DNA of 20,294 nt from the NCBI GenBank assembly GCA_030265145.1, contig JARBES010000113.1:27393300-27413593 (forward strand), read 5' to 3'. The notes below the pieces were generated by a model that was not told the DNA's origin, did not search any database, and saw only the letters and a program-made list of their open reading frames with translations. Each line of letters starts with the position of its first letter. The stretch's first letter is position 1. The translations under genes were made by a program, and so were the position numbers. This stretch comes from Strongylocentrotus pallidus (taxonomy: Eukaryota; Echinodermata; Echinoidea; Camarodonta; Strongylocentrotidae). This document shows, piece after piece, positions 1 through 10,600 of this stretch.

Positions 1-1498
1 AACGTGGCTTCTATTATGTCTACATAGAATAAATGATAACGTCTAAAACCAATCCATGCAGAACCAGAACAAAATGAAGAAATTAACATTATACTATTAT
101 GGCAACGTAGACGGTCGTTTAGCCTAACAACTGAAATGGGTGGACTAATTAGGTGAGACAAGGTAAATTGATCATTAACAAAAGTACGTTTTTGCGAGTA
201 CATATGGCTGGAAGTGCAATTTCACGGACCGCAGTATCAAATGAAATGCCCCTCTCACATGTTAAAGGTGTTAATTTAGTTAATTAAATAGGATAATATC
301 TCAGGGCTGCTGTTTAATAAACGGGAACGGAAGCGTAATGTTGTGTGGTACAGGGCATGCATATCCATCATAAACATAATTAGGCATCCAGTGGTGTAGC
401 ATGGATCGAGATATAGAAGGGGCACGGAGGGGGGGGGGGTATAAACTTACTCGGTGGATGAAGAGCAATTTGAGGTCTTTAATCATAATGATGGGCGTCT
501 GGTTGATTGATATATCTACTCTTTACTCGTTTCCTCTCTCCTTTCTCTTGTTTTCTTTCTCCCCCTTCTTTGTAACCCTTCTTATTTTCTTCTGCCGTTT
601 TACTAAGGGGGAACGTGCCCCCTGTGTCACCCTGTAGGTACTATACTCAGGCTCTGTTCTAGATGAAAACCTGCTTTGGGGGGAAGGGGTGGGTGGTTGT
701 AATTGCCTTTTCCCTCATGGTGACCATGTGGTAGGAAGGGAGTGGAGATGGTGCACATTGTGCGTGAATGAATCCGATGACCGGGGTAATAATATTTGTA
801 AAATGCTTAGAGACGAATTACCGTATCTGGCGCTATATAAATTCAAATTATTATCATTATTGTATATCCCACAAATGTAAAAATCCCCCACAAAATGTAT
901 AAAATTAACCACAAATGGCAAATGTGAAAATATTGCTTCTGCAAATAAAAATATTAACTCAAATGTTATAACATGTCAACCACACAGTGTAAAAAATAAC
1001 AACAAAATGATAACAACATTTCGCCTACAAAATTGATGTTAAACTTTCCATTTTCATTACAAATGTTATCACATGTAAACTGCAAAAGTAGTCACCCATT
1101 GCTTTTCTGATAATGATATTAATTTATATATTTCTTCTTAATTCTTTCATCTGACATAACAAAACAAATCATGATCAATATGTAACGCAAAACTAATTAC
1201 ATTCTGAAGTGTCTGTGTCGGAAACCCAGATATGGTGTGTCATTTGTCAATTTGAATTGAACTTAGGTTACACCTCCATCACCTTTGTTGGCTGGGGGTA
1301 AGGGACGGGGGTTGCATCGGTCGAACTCAAAAAACGAAATTATAATTTACAAAGCTACTGTTTAAATTCTTGTCACCCCCCCCCTTTTTTTTGTGTTCCC
1401 CTCTCTTTTATCGCTTTCTTATTTCTCGTTATTTCTAAACCATTGGATGGGACATAAACCCTCGTGTCTCCTGTTTTTACACCACTGTTTTGTTATGA
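1..1498. other. Non-coding 5' stretch with repeat debris
   Basis: I see no supportable exon. It contains a G-run (about 430-439) after a dispersed-repeat-like segment (GTGGTGTAGCATGGAT), a SINE-type tail near 740-880, an AT-rich part with two near-identical 21-nt repeats (960-980 and 1061-1081), and a C-run/T-run at about 1375-1392. It is either intron (if the gene starts further upstream) or 5' flank. Confidence 0.6.
700..880 (+). repeat. SINE or LINE 3' tail fragment
   Basis: The run GTGAATGAATCC...GGGGTAATAATATTTGTAAAATGCTTAGAGACG...CTGGCGCTATATAAAT followed by ATTATT repeats resembles the conserved tail of many marine-invertebrate SINEs and CR1/L2-type LINEs. The tRNA head is not clearly present. 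The assignment rests on remembered tail patterns only. Confidence 0.5.
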
Positions 1499-1568
1499 AT
1501 GAATTATACCTTAGGGTTATCACTTTTCTTATCCATGTTTTTCCCTTCTATATTATTTCTGTCACCAG

Positions 1569-1673
1569 CATGCCTCTCTAACCCTTGTCTTCATGGAGAC
1601 ACTTGCGAGGAGACGGACACAGGATTTACTTGTCTCTGTCTAGAGCGCCACCGTGGTGAAAGGTGTGAAGAAG
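1569..1673 (+). CDS. Exon 1: EGF-like domain
   Basis: The 105-nt exon starts after a pyrimidine-rich tract ending CAG (1566-1568) and ends before GTAAGTG (1674). It is phase 1 at both ends, the classic shuffling EGF module. It encodes all six EGF cysteines: the pattern opens [12 protein letters not shown], continues through an aromatic residue (GFT) to C-L-C, and closes with GERC after a glycine. It lacks the D-x-D/N-E lead of calcium-binding EGF domains. An ATG at 1499, directly after a TGA, is in frame and would add a 24-residue hydrophobic leader; this could be a real signal peptide, or just the translated pyrimidine tract of an intron. I prefer the internal-exon reading, with moderate confidence. 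Confidence 0.8.
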
Positions 1674-4600
1674 GTAAGTGAGACAAGGGTGGAGGCAGGT
1701 AAATGATTTGTGTACGGGAGAGGGGGTGAAAACCCTTGTTCATCATGGTAATGCATGTACTTGTGAGGAGAGAGAGCATTTCGAGATAAGAGGGCTAGCA
1801 TGTTTTTTTTTTAATTGTGCAAGTTTGGTAAGTTCGACACTGCAAAGGCAGATTCAGGTATGTGTAAGCGAGGAGGGGGAGGGGGGGGGGGGCAAACCCT
1901 TGTCTACATGGGGGCACTTGTTAGGAGAGCAATACAGATATTCTCTGTTTCGATAACTATCGTGGTAAAAGCTGTGAGGATGGTAAGACAGAGGTAGAAA
2001 CGGACCAGGGTTAGTTTTTTTCTATACGGAGGGGAGGGGAGGGGGCGAATCCTGGTCAAAATCTTTTTCTACATGGAGGTACTCGGCGAGGAGAGCGGAA
2101 TCGGAATGACTACTTCAATTTAAAAGGCTGTCTTGATGAAGGGTAAGTGAGTAGGAGGCTTACTCAGAGGTTTTATTTAAGAAGGCAAACCCTTGTTGAA
2201 ACCTTTTCTACATGTACATGGAGGTAACTGTACTCTTGAGGAGAGCGATACAGGATTTACCTGCCTCTGGTTTGAAGACCATCATGGTAAACATCCGAGG
2301 AAAAGTATTGGCTAAGTATAAATAACAAGAGGTACGGTCAAACCAGTTTAATAGTGGATTTCACAGGGACTCCAGGAACTCCATAAATACGATTTGATGA
2401 AGTGATAAATAAAAATAAATTGTAATCTACATTTATGGAGTAAAGTAACCCTAGTGTAACGTAATAGTTATACCTTTTTTGTTGATTGCGGAAATTTCCA
2501 TGGGCTTTGTCCATGTTTAAATTTAACTACATATTTACACCCCACTATTCATTTTAGCAGATGGCCCTGTAATAATAATTAGAAGTGGTTGATCACAAAT
2601 CGTCCATCAACTATTTACTAATTGCATTCACACCAACACAGAACGTGTTCTAATATGATTAAGGTTTGAGTACTTAGTGACTTCGATGTAAATATGAGTT
2701 GGTCAATTTAGCGCCTTTTACAAAACCATTGAGTATTCAGGAGTGGTAGGAGAGCTGAGAAAATTACATATTTAAGACACTTTACATCGCCGTAAAGTCT
2801 TGTTTTTCCCAGGTCACTAAATGAGTTCAATTTTCTCTATTTTTCCCTCAATATATCTGTCTTATTTGTATTGTAAACTATATAGATGTAACCATCCATT
2901 CGTTAAAGCTTCTTGGTGGAAATATAAAGGAAGGAAGACTTGCCTTAACGTCCTCATCCAGTCCTAACACGTACGTGCTAGTACATCAAGATCATTGGAA
3001 CACAAACTTATCTCAAATGGCATGTCAGTATCTAGGGTTTGAAGGTAAGACATCATTATCATCTTAAAGGCCCTCTATTTTTGTATATTATTAGCTATTC
3101 TTAAATTGCTTATATTTGCTGTTTTCATTTTTGGTTGCAGGTTTGTTCAGGCTTTGCAAATGTGCGAGCCGTTGTCTTCCCCTGATTCTCTTTCCAGCAA
3201 TACTCAATGTTAATGTATATATATATATATATGTATGAGTGCGAGAATTCTCAACTCTGACATGACAACCAATGTTCCAGAAAATGTAGGCGTGAAGAAA
3301 TTGCATAATCATTTCTAAGTTTATTATAGTACCAATTGTTGCTATGTTCATGATAATTGACAATGATTGAGTGATATTAAGTTTGCATGCCATGTATATT
3401 TGTGCATACAATGTATTTGTTTCTGTATGTGTTTTCACTTCAGAACCTGAAGAAGGCCTCACAAGCCGAAAGCTCGTAATACAATTTTAAAGTACAGCTA
3501 CGTCTCATGTTCCTAGACCATTTTTGCACGCCTATATAATTGTATATGTATATATAAACATTTTCTAAATTAATCTTTCTGCATGATAATGTTACCAGCA
3601 AATTACATTTGCCTCTTTATTATTGGGTTGATGAGTGGTGGTTTTGTTAACACCCCTACATTTGTTATCTTTTCTGTTCACGATACATTCTCATTCTCAA
3701 CAATCAGGTCTTTGTAGCCTTTGATCTTCTCTCAATCTCTTTGTTTTTGTCCAACACTCACACACCTAGTGAAAACCTTATCAGATATAATGACTTAAAG
3801 CTACGGATTTTGGTTTTCATGGTTACGCTCTAATTCATTTATTACGGATTTCATTATATTAAACGTACCCCTTGCCTTTGTAATCCTTTTTTTTATCTCA
3901 TGAATACTTGTCCAATCTAATGTTATAGTGAACCAAGATATTTAAAAGTGTGGACTTCCTTCATTGTTTCCCATTATTTTTGAGATTCCATGAAGGTGTT
4001 TGAGTCTCTGTACAAATATTATCATGCACTCTGTTTTCTTGTTTTGAAATATAATTATTGTAAACTTATATTAAATTATTCTTTAATGTATTTTACTTCT
4101 TTTTTTAAATCATCACACACTGGTGTTATGATGAGAAATATTTATATTCTGGTCGAGTTGGAGATTTAAATTCCATTTCCAGTTGAATTTCTCCCTTTTT
4201 AACCTGATTCCCTCTTTTATCCTTTCCAGTTTTCATTACGGTTGTATCGGGAGCCTACCCTAATTGCATATGTTATATGTCATCACAAATCAGTTCTTGT
4301 GGTACTCGATGAAGTTGATATTTGTGTTGTGGTTTGCATTTATTTTCTTCAAAATAATATTGCGACTACTCTTGTATCCTACTTTTACTTCAAATTTATT
4401 GAACAAGGAGTATTTGCGACGTTAAGCGGTCCACAGTACGAGTCCTCGTCCGTCGATGTTCCTTCTGAAGCCGAATCAGTGAAATGTCCTGCAAATGCCA
4501 CAAACATAACCGACTGCTGGTACAGTGAGACTAAAGTGGGAATAATAAACGAGATCGAAACTATTTCCATTGTGTGTTGCCCCGGTGAGTAATAATAATA

Positions 4601-7600
4601 ATGATAATAATACAAGTAATCATGATGAAAAATAATGCTTATAACGATGATATTAATAACATTAATTGTTACAATAATAATGATAGTAATTCAGCAATAA
4701 AAATACTTTATACATTCCTTATACTGTACTAACCCTCTAACATGCAAACAAACTGTAACAATTCATGAACCACAAAGATATCTATGGTTTTCTTTGAAGG
4801 CGTCACTGTGCAACACCCTCTAACAGTGATTAACAGTAAATTCTCCCCACCGTTTTTGAATTTTCCCAACCGTTTTTCCATGAAAATAAGACATAAGACA
4901 GGCTTTTAAAAATCTTTCAACTCTTAAATGTCTGGAATGGTATTTAGACCCAATTAATTGCTTTTATATGACGATTTACATTCACCTTGAATATAATTAG
5001 ATTGTAAAATATATAGTTGGGAGAATTCTGGAATCGATCAGATCAGTTTTTCCCAATTTGCATCATTAATAATGGTCCGTTTTCACTCAAACTTTCAGAT
5101 TATCTTTAATTGTACATCAAGCATTGAAATCACTACGTTAGCACAATTTCCTCTCATCTGAACAATGTTACCAAGTCCATTTTAGACAGACCACCTATTG
5201 AATTCGTCAGAATTTTCTCACTTTATTTATTTTTATTCTCCGCACTTTCTTGTGTAGAGGATAACTCAAAGTCAGAAAGGTCAATTTTGTTCAATATTGG
5301 CACAGTCATAATCATCATCATAAGACGTGACAGGAACATTTTCAAGGTCATCAAATTATCGTGACGTCATCCAGGCGCCATTTTGTGAAATTTTCTTAAA
5401 ATCAACTCAGACATGTTCATTATAACTTCATAACAGAAAGCCATTTATCATTCATATTTATCACGATGAAGGTCAAGATCCGAACGGTCAAATGCAGGTC
5501 AATGAACGCACGCGTACGTGAACGATCGCGCGTCAGTGTGCGCGGAAAATGTTAAAATGCTCAAAATAGTGTTTCAATCAAAGTCAGTTACGTTTCAGGC
5601 CATTTTAAGCATTTCGCAAAAACGCGCACACGGAAATGCGCGCGCGTTTTCATTTGTGACGGCCGAACGCAAAATAATTCCTTTTTTTTTGTGGCATGAC
5701 ATTCCTCATTTTTCCCGAACAATTGGATACCATTTTTATCTTGTTATGGCCATTAATAACGGAATGAGCGACCGTTGAAGATACGTGTCCGTGCGCGCGA
5801 GCTCTTGTAATACTTAGCATTTATGGGCAAAACATGCCTATTATCGCTATACAAAATGCATTATACTAGTAGCTCTTTAGGAAGCCAGTTGACCCCTAAT
5901 TTTCTTTTCATTGTTGGATAGAGTATGAATCGTAGATATGACTTCATGTCTCATTTTACATTTAAGTATATCGTGACATCATCATAATGGCCTTGGAACT
6001 CGAAAAACGAATTTGCATATTATGACGTCAGCAAATTTGTTGAAAATGGTTTGTATCTTTGTAAATATTGATATGTTGTAGCGAAGACAATTCTTTACAA
6101 GATCATTCATCACCATTTTTTCATTTTGATGACGCCGTCATATTGAAAATTTCAATTAAAGGCGACATATCAGAATTTTCCTCTTTTTTTCTTTTTTAAA
6201 ATCTGATGTTGGGATCATGTCTAAATGTTCAATTTAAAGTTGAAATTGCGACTATGCCATGACCGTTGTCAGCTTTGCTCGTAAAGTCTATGATAAATAA
6301 TTTGTTCCAATGGTTAAAGCACTCGCCTCCCATTCAATCGACCCAGGTTCAAAAGTTTGATTCCCGGTGGTTCAATGTTTTTAATTAATATGTTTGGTTC
6401 TATTTTACATACGATTTGATCGCCTTCATCGACTGTCATAACGTATACAATCACAAACAATGTAATATAATGCCTAATTACCTAACTATCAAGGCCTTGG
6501 AACTCAAAAAACGAATTTGCATAAATTATGATGTCAGCATATTTATAAAAGAAATATGGAAAATTGATTCTATCTCTGTTGATATTGATCGATTTTCTTC
6601 CAAATGTTGATATGTTGTAGCTGTGACACCAGATTTAATAACAGACCACCTAAATTGTTCCAATGACGAATTAAATTTCTCGTTATTTATTGATCTTATT
6701 TTCAACAGTGAACCCGTGTGATATATCTGGTCGACCACTCGGCTTTGAAAGTCGTGCTCTTCCCGATTCGGCTTTCTCTGAATCATCCTGCCACTCGGCG
6801 TTCGACTGCAGCCTTTTTGCCCGTCTGAACGGCGAGAGGGTCTGGGTCCCTGACTCGTCCGACCAAGACCCATGGATGCAGGTCCATTTTGAGTCCAGTT
6901 ATATCGTAACGGCCATAACGACTCAGGGTAGAAAACTGCACTACGATGAGTGGATGACGTCATACACTTTTTCGTCTAGTTTCGACGACACGGCTTGGAC
7001 TGATTATTTGAACGTATACTCTGGATCAGTTAAGGTAATTCCTAAACTGCGGTTTCTCAATAACTTTACAAAAACACTTAATCAGTGGCCTTTGTATTCA
7101 GAGATATACAGTGTGACCTCGTTATAACTCGTTATAATATTTTCCTATTGACATTACTGTTTACTAGGTTAATGATACATGTTTATTTTGCAAACGAGTA
7201 TTATTTTTGTAACTGTTCTGTATAAATGTTATAAACGATGTAAATATGTTCATTCAGGGCCCCATGGAAGACCACTACTTGTTGGTGAATGGGCTACCCT
7301 GTCAAAAGATTAGAAATAAATAAATAAATAAATAACTCTGTGGGACTGTGGACAATTTGTCGCTATAATACAACTTTGTATGGCTGCATAAACCTCACAA
7401 ATAAACAAACAAAACAAACAAAACAATATATATTACTTAGGAATAAACCGCTTGGACTGTCTTGCTGAAGTAAAAGTTGATACAACAATGTTCTTCTTAC
7501 AAGGTCCCACTGTAGTTTATATCATTAATATTATTATGATTATTTTTTTTATTTTTTTATTTGGCAATCAAGAAAAGACACAGGAAAAATTTAAAAAACA

Positions 7601-10600
7601 GACATTTGAGCAGGTATAGATAAAGGATAGTACAACCACTTGAATGCCAGGGACAGAAAATGTTAACCTAATACCGGTAGCAAAAAGATTTCTTTCCCAG
7701 TTCCAGTGGTTGTGAACGTCAACTGCTTTAAAAAATAATATTCAGTAAACAAATTACAACCTAATGTAATCTTATAATTAACACAGAATCAAAAATCATT
7801 TCAACAAAAAAATCATAACAAAGATTGGATGAGAAACTAAAGAAGGAAAAAACAAAACTGGGGAACAGGTAATAGGGAAAAGGATCTCTTATTTCTCGTT
7901 GTATAAATAATGGGTGAAAAAAAGGCAAAAGAACAATGTACATTTATTACAACACTTAGAACCTAGTAAAAAGTATTTTATAAAGAATTAAAAGAAATAA
8001 GAAACAAAAGTCTCGAAAATGACACCATGCAGGTTGTGCTAGGGAGGTTTTGACCTCCTAGGGGCGCAGGTAGTTCTTCTCCATTTAAACAATACTGTTC
8101 GGGTTCTTAGATATGGATTTGATTTAAAAAAATGGGGGAACAAAGAAGAAAACAAAATGATGGCCATGATATACGTAATTGGCTCTTCTTGACAACAATG
8201 TGTTTAGTCAGCATTGTATTAATGTACAGGCCGTATAGGGTTATGAACTAACGATGAGCTTTATTAAGAATGAGTTTTCCTTGCATTATTGCTTAATGTC
8301 ATTCTCATTCGATTTATATTTTACAGATATTTCCGGGAAATTACGACCGTAATAGCCATGTGACTCACACGCTTGCTAGGCCGATAGTTGGACGCTCTTT
8401 CCGGATCCATCCAAAGACCAGGCAACGTCGCCTTAATTTGAGGATGGAGCTACATGGGTATGGACCTCTAACTGATGCCATAGGTAAGTGAAGAATAGGA
8501 CTGTTACTGAGAGACAAGGTTTATATATAAATTGGTAGGTGCTGAACAAATGGAAATAAAATTGTGAGCTTTACCTCTCTTAGTTTGTCAGTGTGAAAAA
8601 ATATTATATTAGAATTGTCTCCAGAACTGCATTGCTCTTAAAATGCTCTCTTCATTTTGCAAGAAATGGTCAAAACTTGAAAACTCTGGACGAAAGATTT
8701 GTGTGCAGTCCCATTCCCCCATCAAGCTGGGCAATGCATGTGACTTTCAGCATTGTTTAATTTTCTTTTTGTTTCCAATTTTGATTATTCGAAAACCTCA
8801 GGGTTTATATCATATGTTATGTTCTACAAGGCCAACCTTTCACAATCCTTCTGAAAAATGTATGTCATAATGTCATGTAATGGCCAGTTCTGGTCATAAT
8901 TTTTCAAGAAACAATGTAGTGGGTTATCATGAGGAATATGAGACCATTTTAGTCGGTAACGGGTGTTATCAATCACACAAATAATTCAGTGTTCTATTAA
9001 GACGACCCTCTTTCATTTTCAGGAGAACCGCCCCACCACAAACTACACCATCCTCCTGCGATTCGATTTTCGAAGAAATGGCAATCGTATTAGATATATA
9101 TGGAAATCAACACAAACATCATCTTCCCAATTTAGGTTCTAAATAATGATAAGAATAGTATCAACGGGAATTGTAGTGCATTTGATTCTTCTCATTTCTA
9201 GTCAGAATAAAAGCCCAATCGGCTTCAAATTGTAGGCAATCGCTCTACTGACCTGACGTCACTATACGAGTCTGAGCCGATTTAGCTTGTCCTCAAGAAA
9301 GTTTCAAAACCCTCGAAATTTAGAGTGTTGTGGTAGGGTTTCATTTCTTTAAGATTTCAATGGATACGGTGATAATTTGATCACATTCCGTCTAGCGCGT
9401 ATGCAAAGATTAATTCTATTTCATCGGCAAATACCGAAAGGTAACCCTTAAGAATTAATTATTATCTTTTCCCTTAATTGGAAATTCTCGTTTGGGTTAC
9501 AAGATGGCGCGGGTTGAACTCCCGGACAGGCCGGCTTTCATCTGTTAGAACATGACTATTGTACGTGTTTAAATCTCACCATGGACCCCTCACAATAAGC
9601 AATACAGGAAAATATTGCTTTAAACAAACTCATGTGTACTATGACAGGTATTAACACGTGAAAAATCAACATACCTGTATTTTCATAATCATGAAAATTA
9701 ATGATTAACTAAGGTTCGTACTATCCCTAATAACCTATTTCCCTTTTTATTTTTTCCTTCACCATTTGTTGTTGTTGTTGTTTTTGTATTCCTTGCTCGT
9801 TTGCTTTTTAATTAATACGTCATATAACTTGACAGGGTAGAATTCCAATACAAATTTAAGGACAAATATATTGAAAGGACAACCTTGCCTTGCAAATTAC
9901 TAGAAAATAATAAAGTTAGTTTCAAGTTCTGTTTTTTCTTTCTTTCTTGCAGCGTCGCTGAACCTCGATGTGAAACTTGGTTGCACTCCTCCTGTCCTTG
10001 GCGAGGGGCTTGGCGTGGAAGATGGTCGGATACCAGACTCTAGTCTGACCTCGTCATCGTTCTATGGTTCCGGCTTTGAAGCTTTCAGAGGAAGGCTGAA
10101 TGCTGTTACAAGTACCGGTACATGGGTATCCGGCGGTGCATGGGCCGCCGCCAATAACGACAACAATAAATGGGTTATGGTAATTTGCTCTAGCATGTCT
10201 AAATGCGCGTTGAGATAATTTGAATGAAAATAAACCCATATCAAGAAAAAATTGTGTACAGCTAGAATGTCTAAAAATCAACCTTCTCTTCCTGATAGGC
10301 TGCATAGCCCTTTGAAGATTACCTGAAGAAGAACATGTGAAAAGGGTATAGCTGGCTTTCTATGAGCCAACTTATTAGAAGTATGAATAAAATATAGAAT
10401 AACATACTGTAAAATGATATATTTCATGTGTATAAATAAACCTCCGCCCTGTTTGCTTAGATATTTAAAGACGCCTTCAACGCGCCCGAAGGTCATGTTC
10501 TATTCATTTTTTGTTCGATGCTTCCTTTACTCGTATATATTCTTCACGTAAGAAGAACAAACAAACGCAGATCAGCTTCGAGCGTGCGCATTATATTATT

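Larger units (their letters stand above)
3045..4407. other. Intron inside the SRCR domain
   Basis: AT-rich intron of 1363 nt with a (TA)n run at 3216-3232, a second TA-rich patch near 3540-3555, and a Penelope-type motif at 3441-3480. The rest (about 3560-4400) shows nothing I can name. Confidence 0.7.
4585..6708. other. Intron between SRCR and discoidin domain 1
   Basis: A 2.1-kb intron. It begins with an AAT-rich microsatellite (about 4590-4690), then plain AT-rich sequence to about 5220. It then passes through a repeat-like region with TGACGTCA palindromes, a CpG-rich patch (5490-5810), and a direct-repeat pair around a SINE head (5989-6625). I see no exon in it. Confidence 0.65.
7035..8326. 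other. Intron inside discoidin domain 1
   Basis: Carries the pogo/Tigger-like element at 7109-7512. The rest (7513-8326) is A-rich sequence with a short hairpin at 8039-8062 and no exon. Confidence 0.65.

Noticed and set aside
220-275. A G-P-Q-Y...K-C-P stretch resembling the second SRCR half-exon
   Set aside because: Only a few residues match, the spacing is wrong, and there are no fitting splice sites; probably chance.
3091-3462. 123-codon - strand open frame in the SRCR intron
   Set aside because: Covers a TA microsatellite and repeat traces; no recognisable protein.
5518-5778. 86-codon + strand open frame in the CpG-rich patch
   Set aside because: No recognisable protein, no splice context, and the region has repeat character; low stop density is explained by GC content.
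9500-9570. tRNA/SINE head around GGGTTGAACTCCCGG
   Set aside because: Several mismatches to the B box and no A box at the right distance.
10315-10370. CTGAAGAAGAA...GAAAAG as another Penelope-type motif
   Set aside because: No paired stem and no flanking similarity to the 3441-3480 motif.
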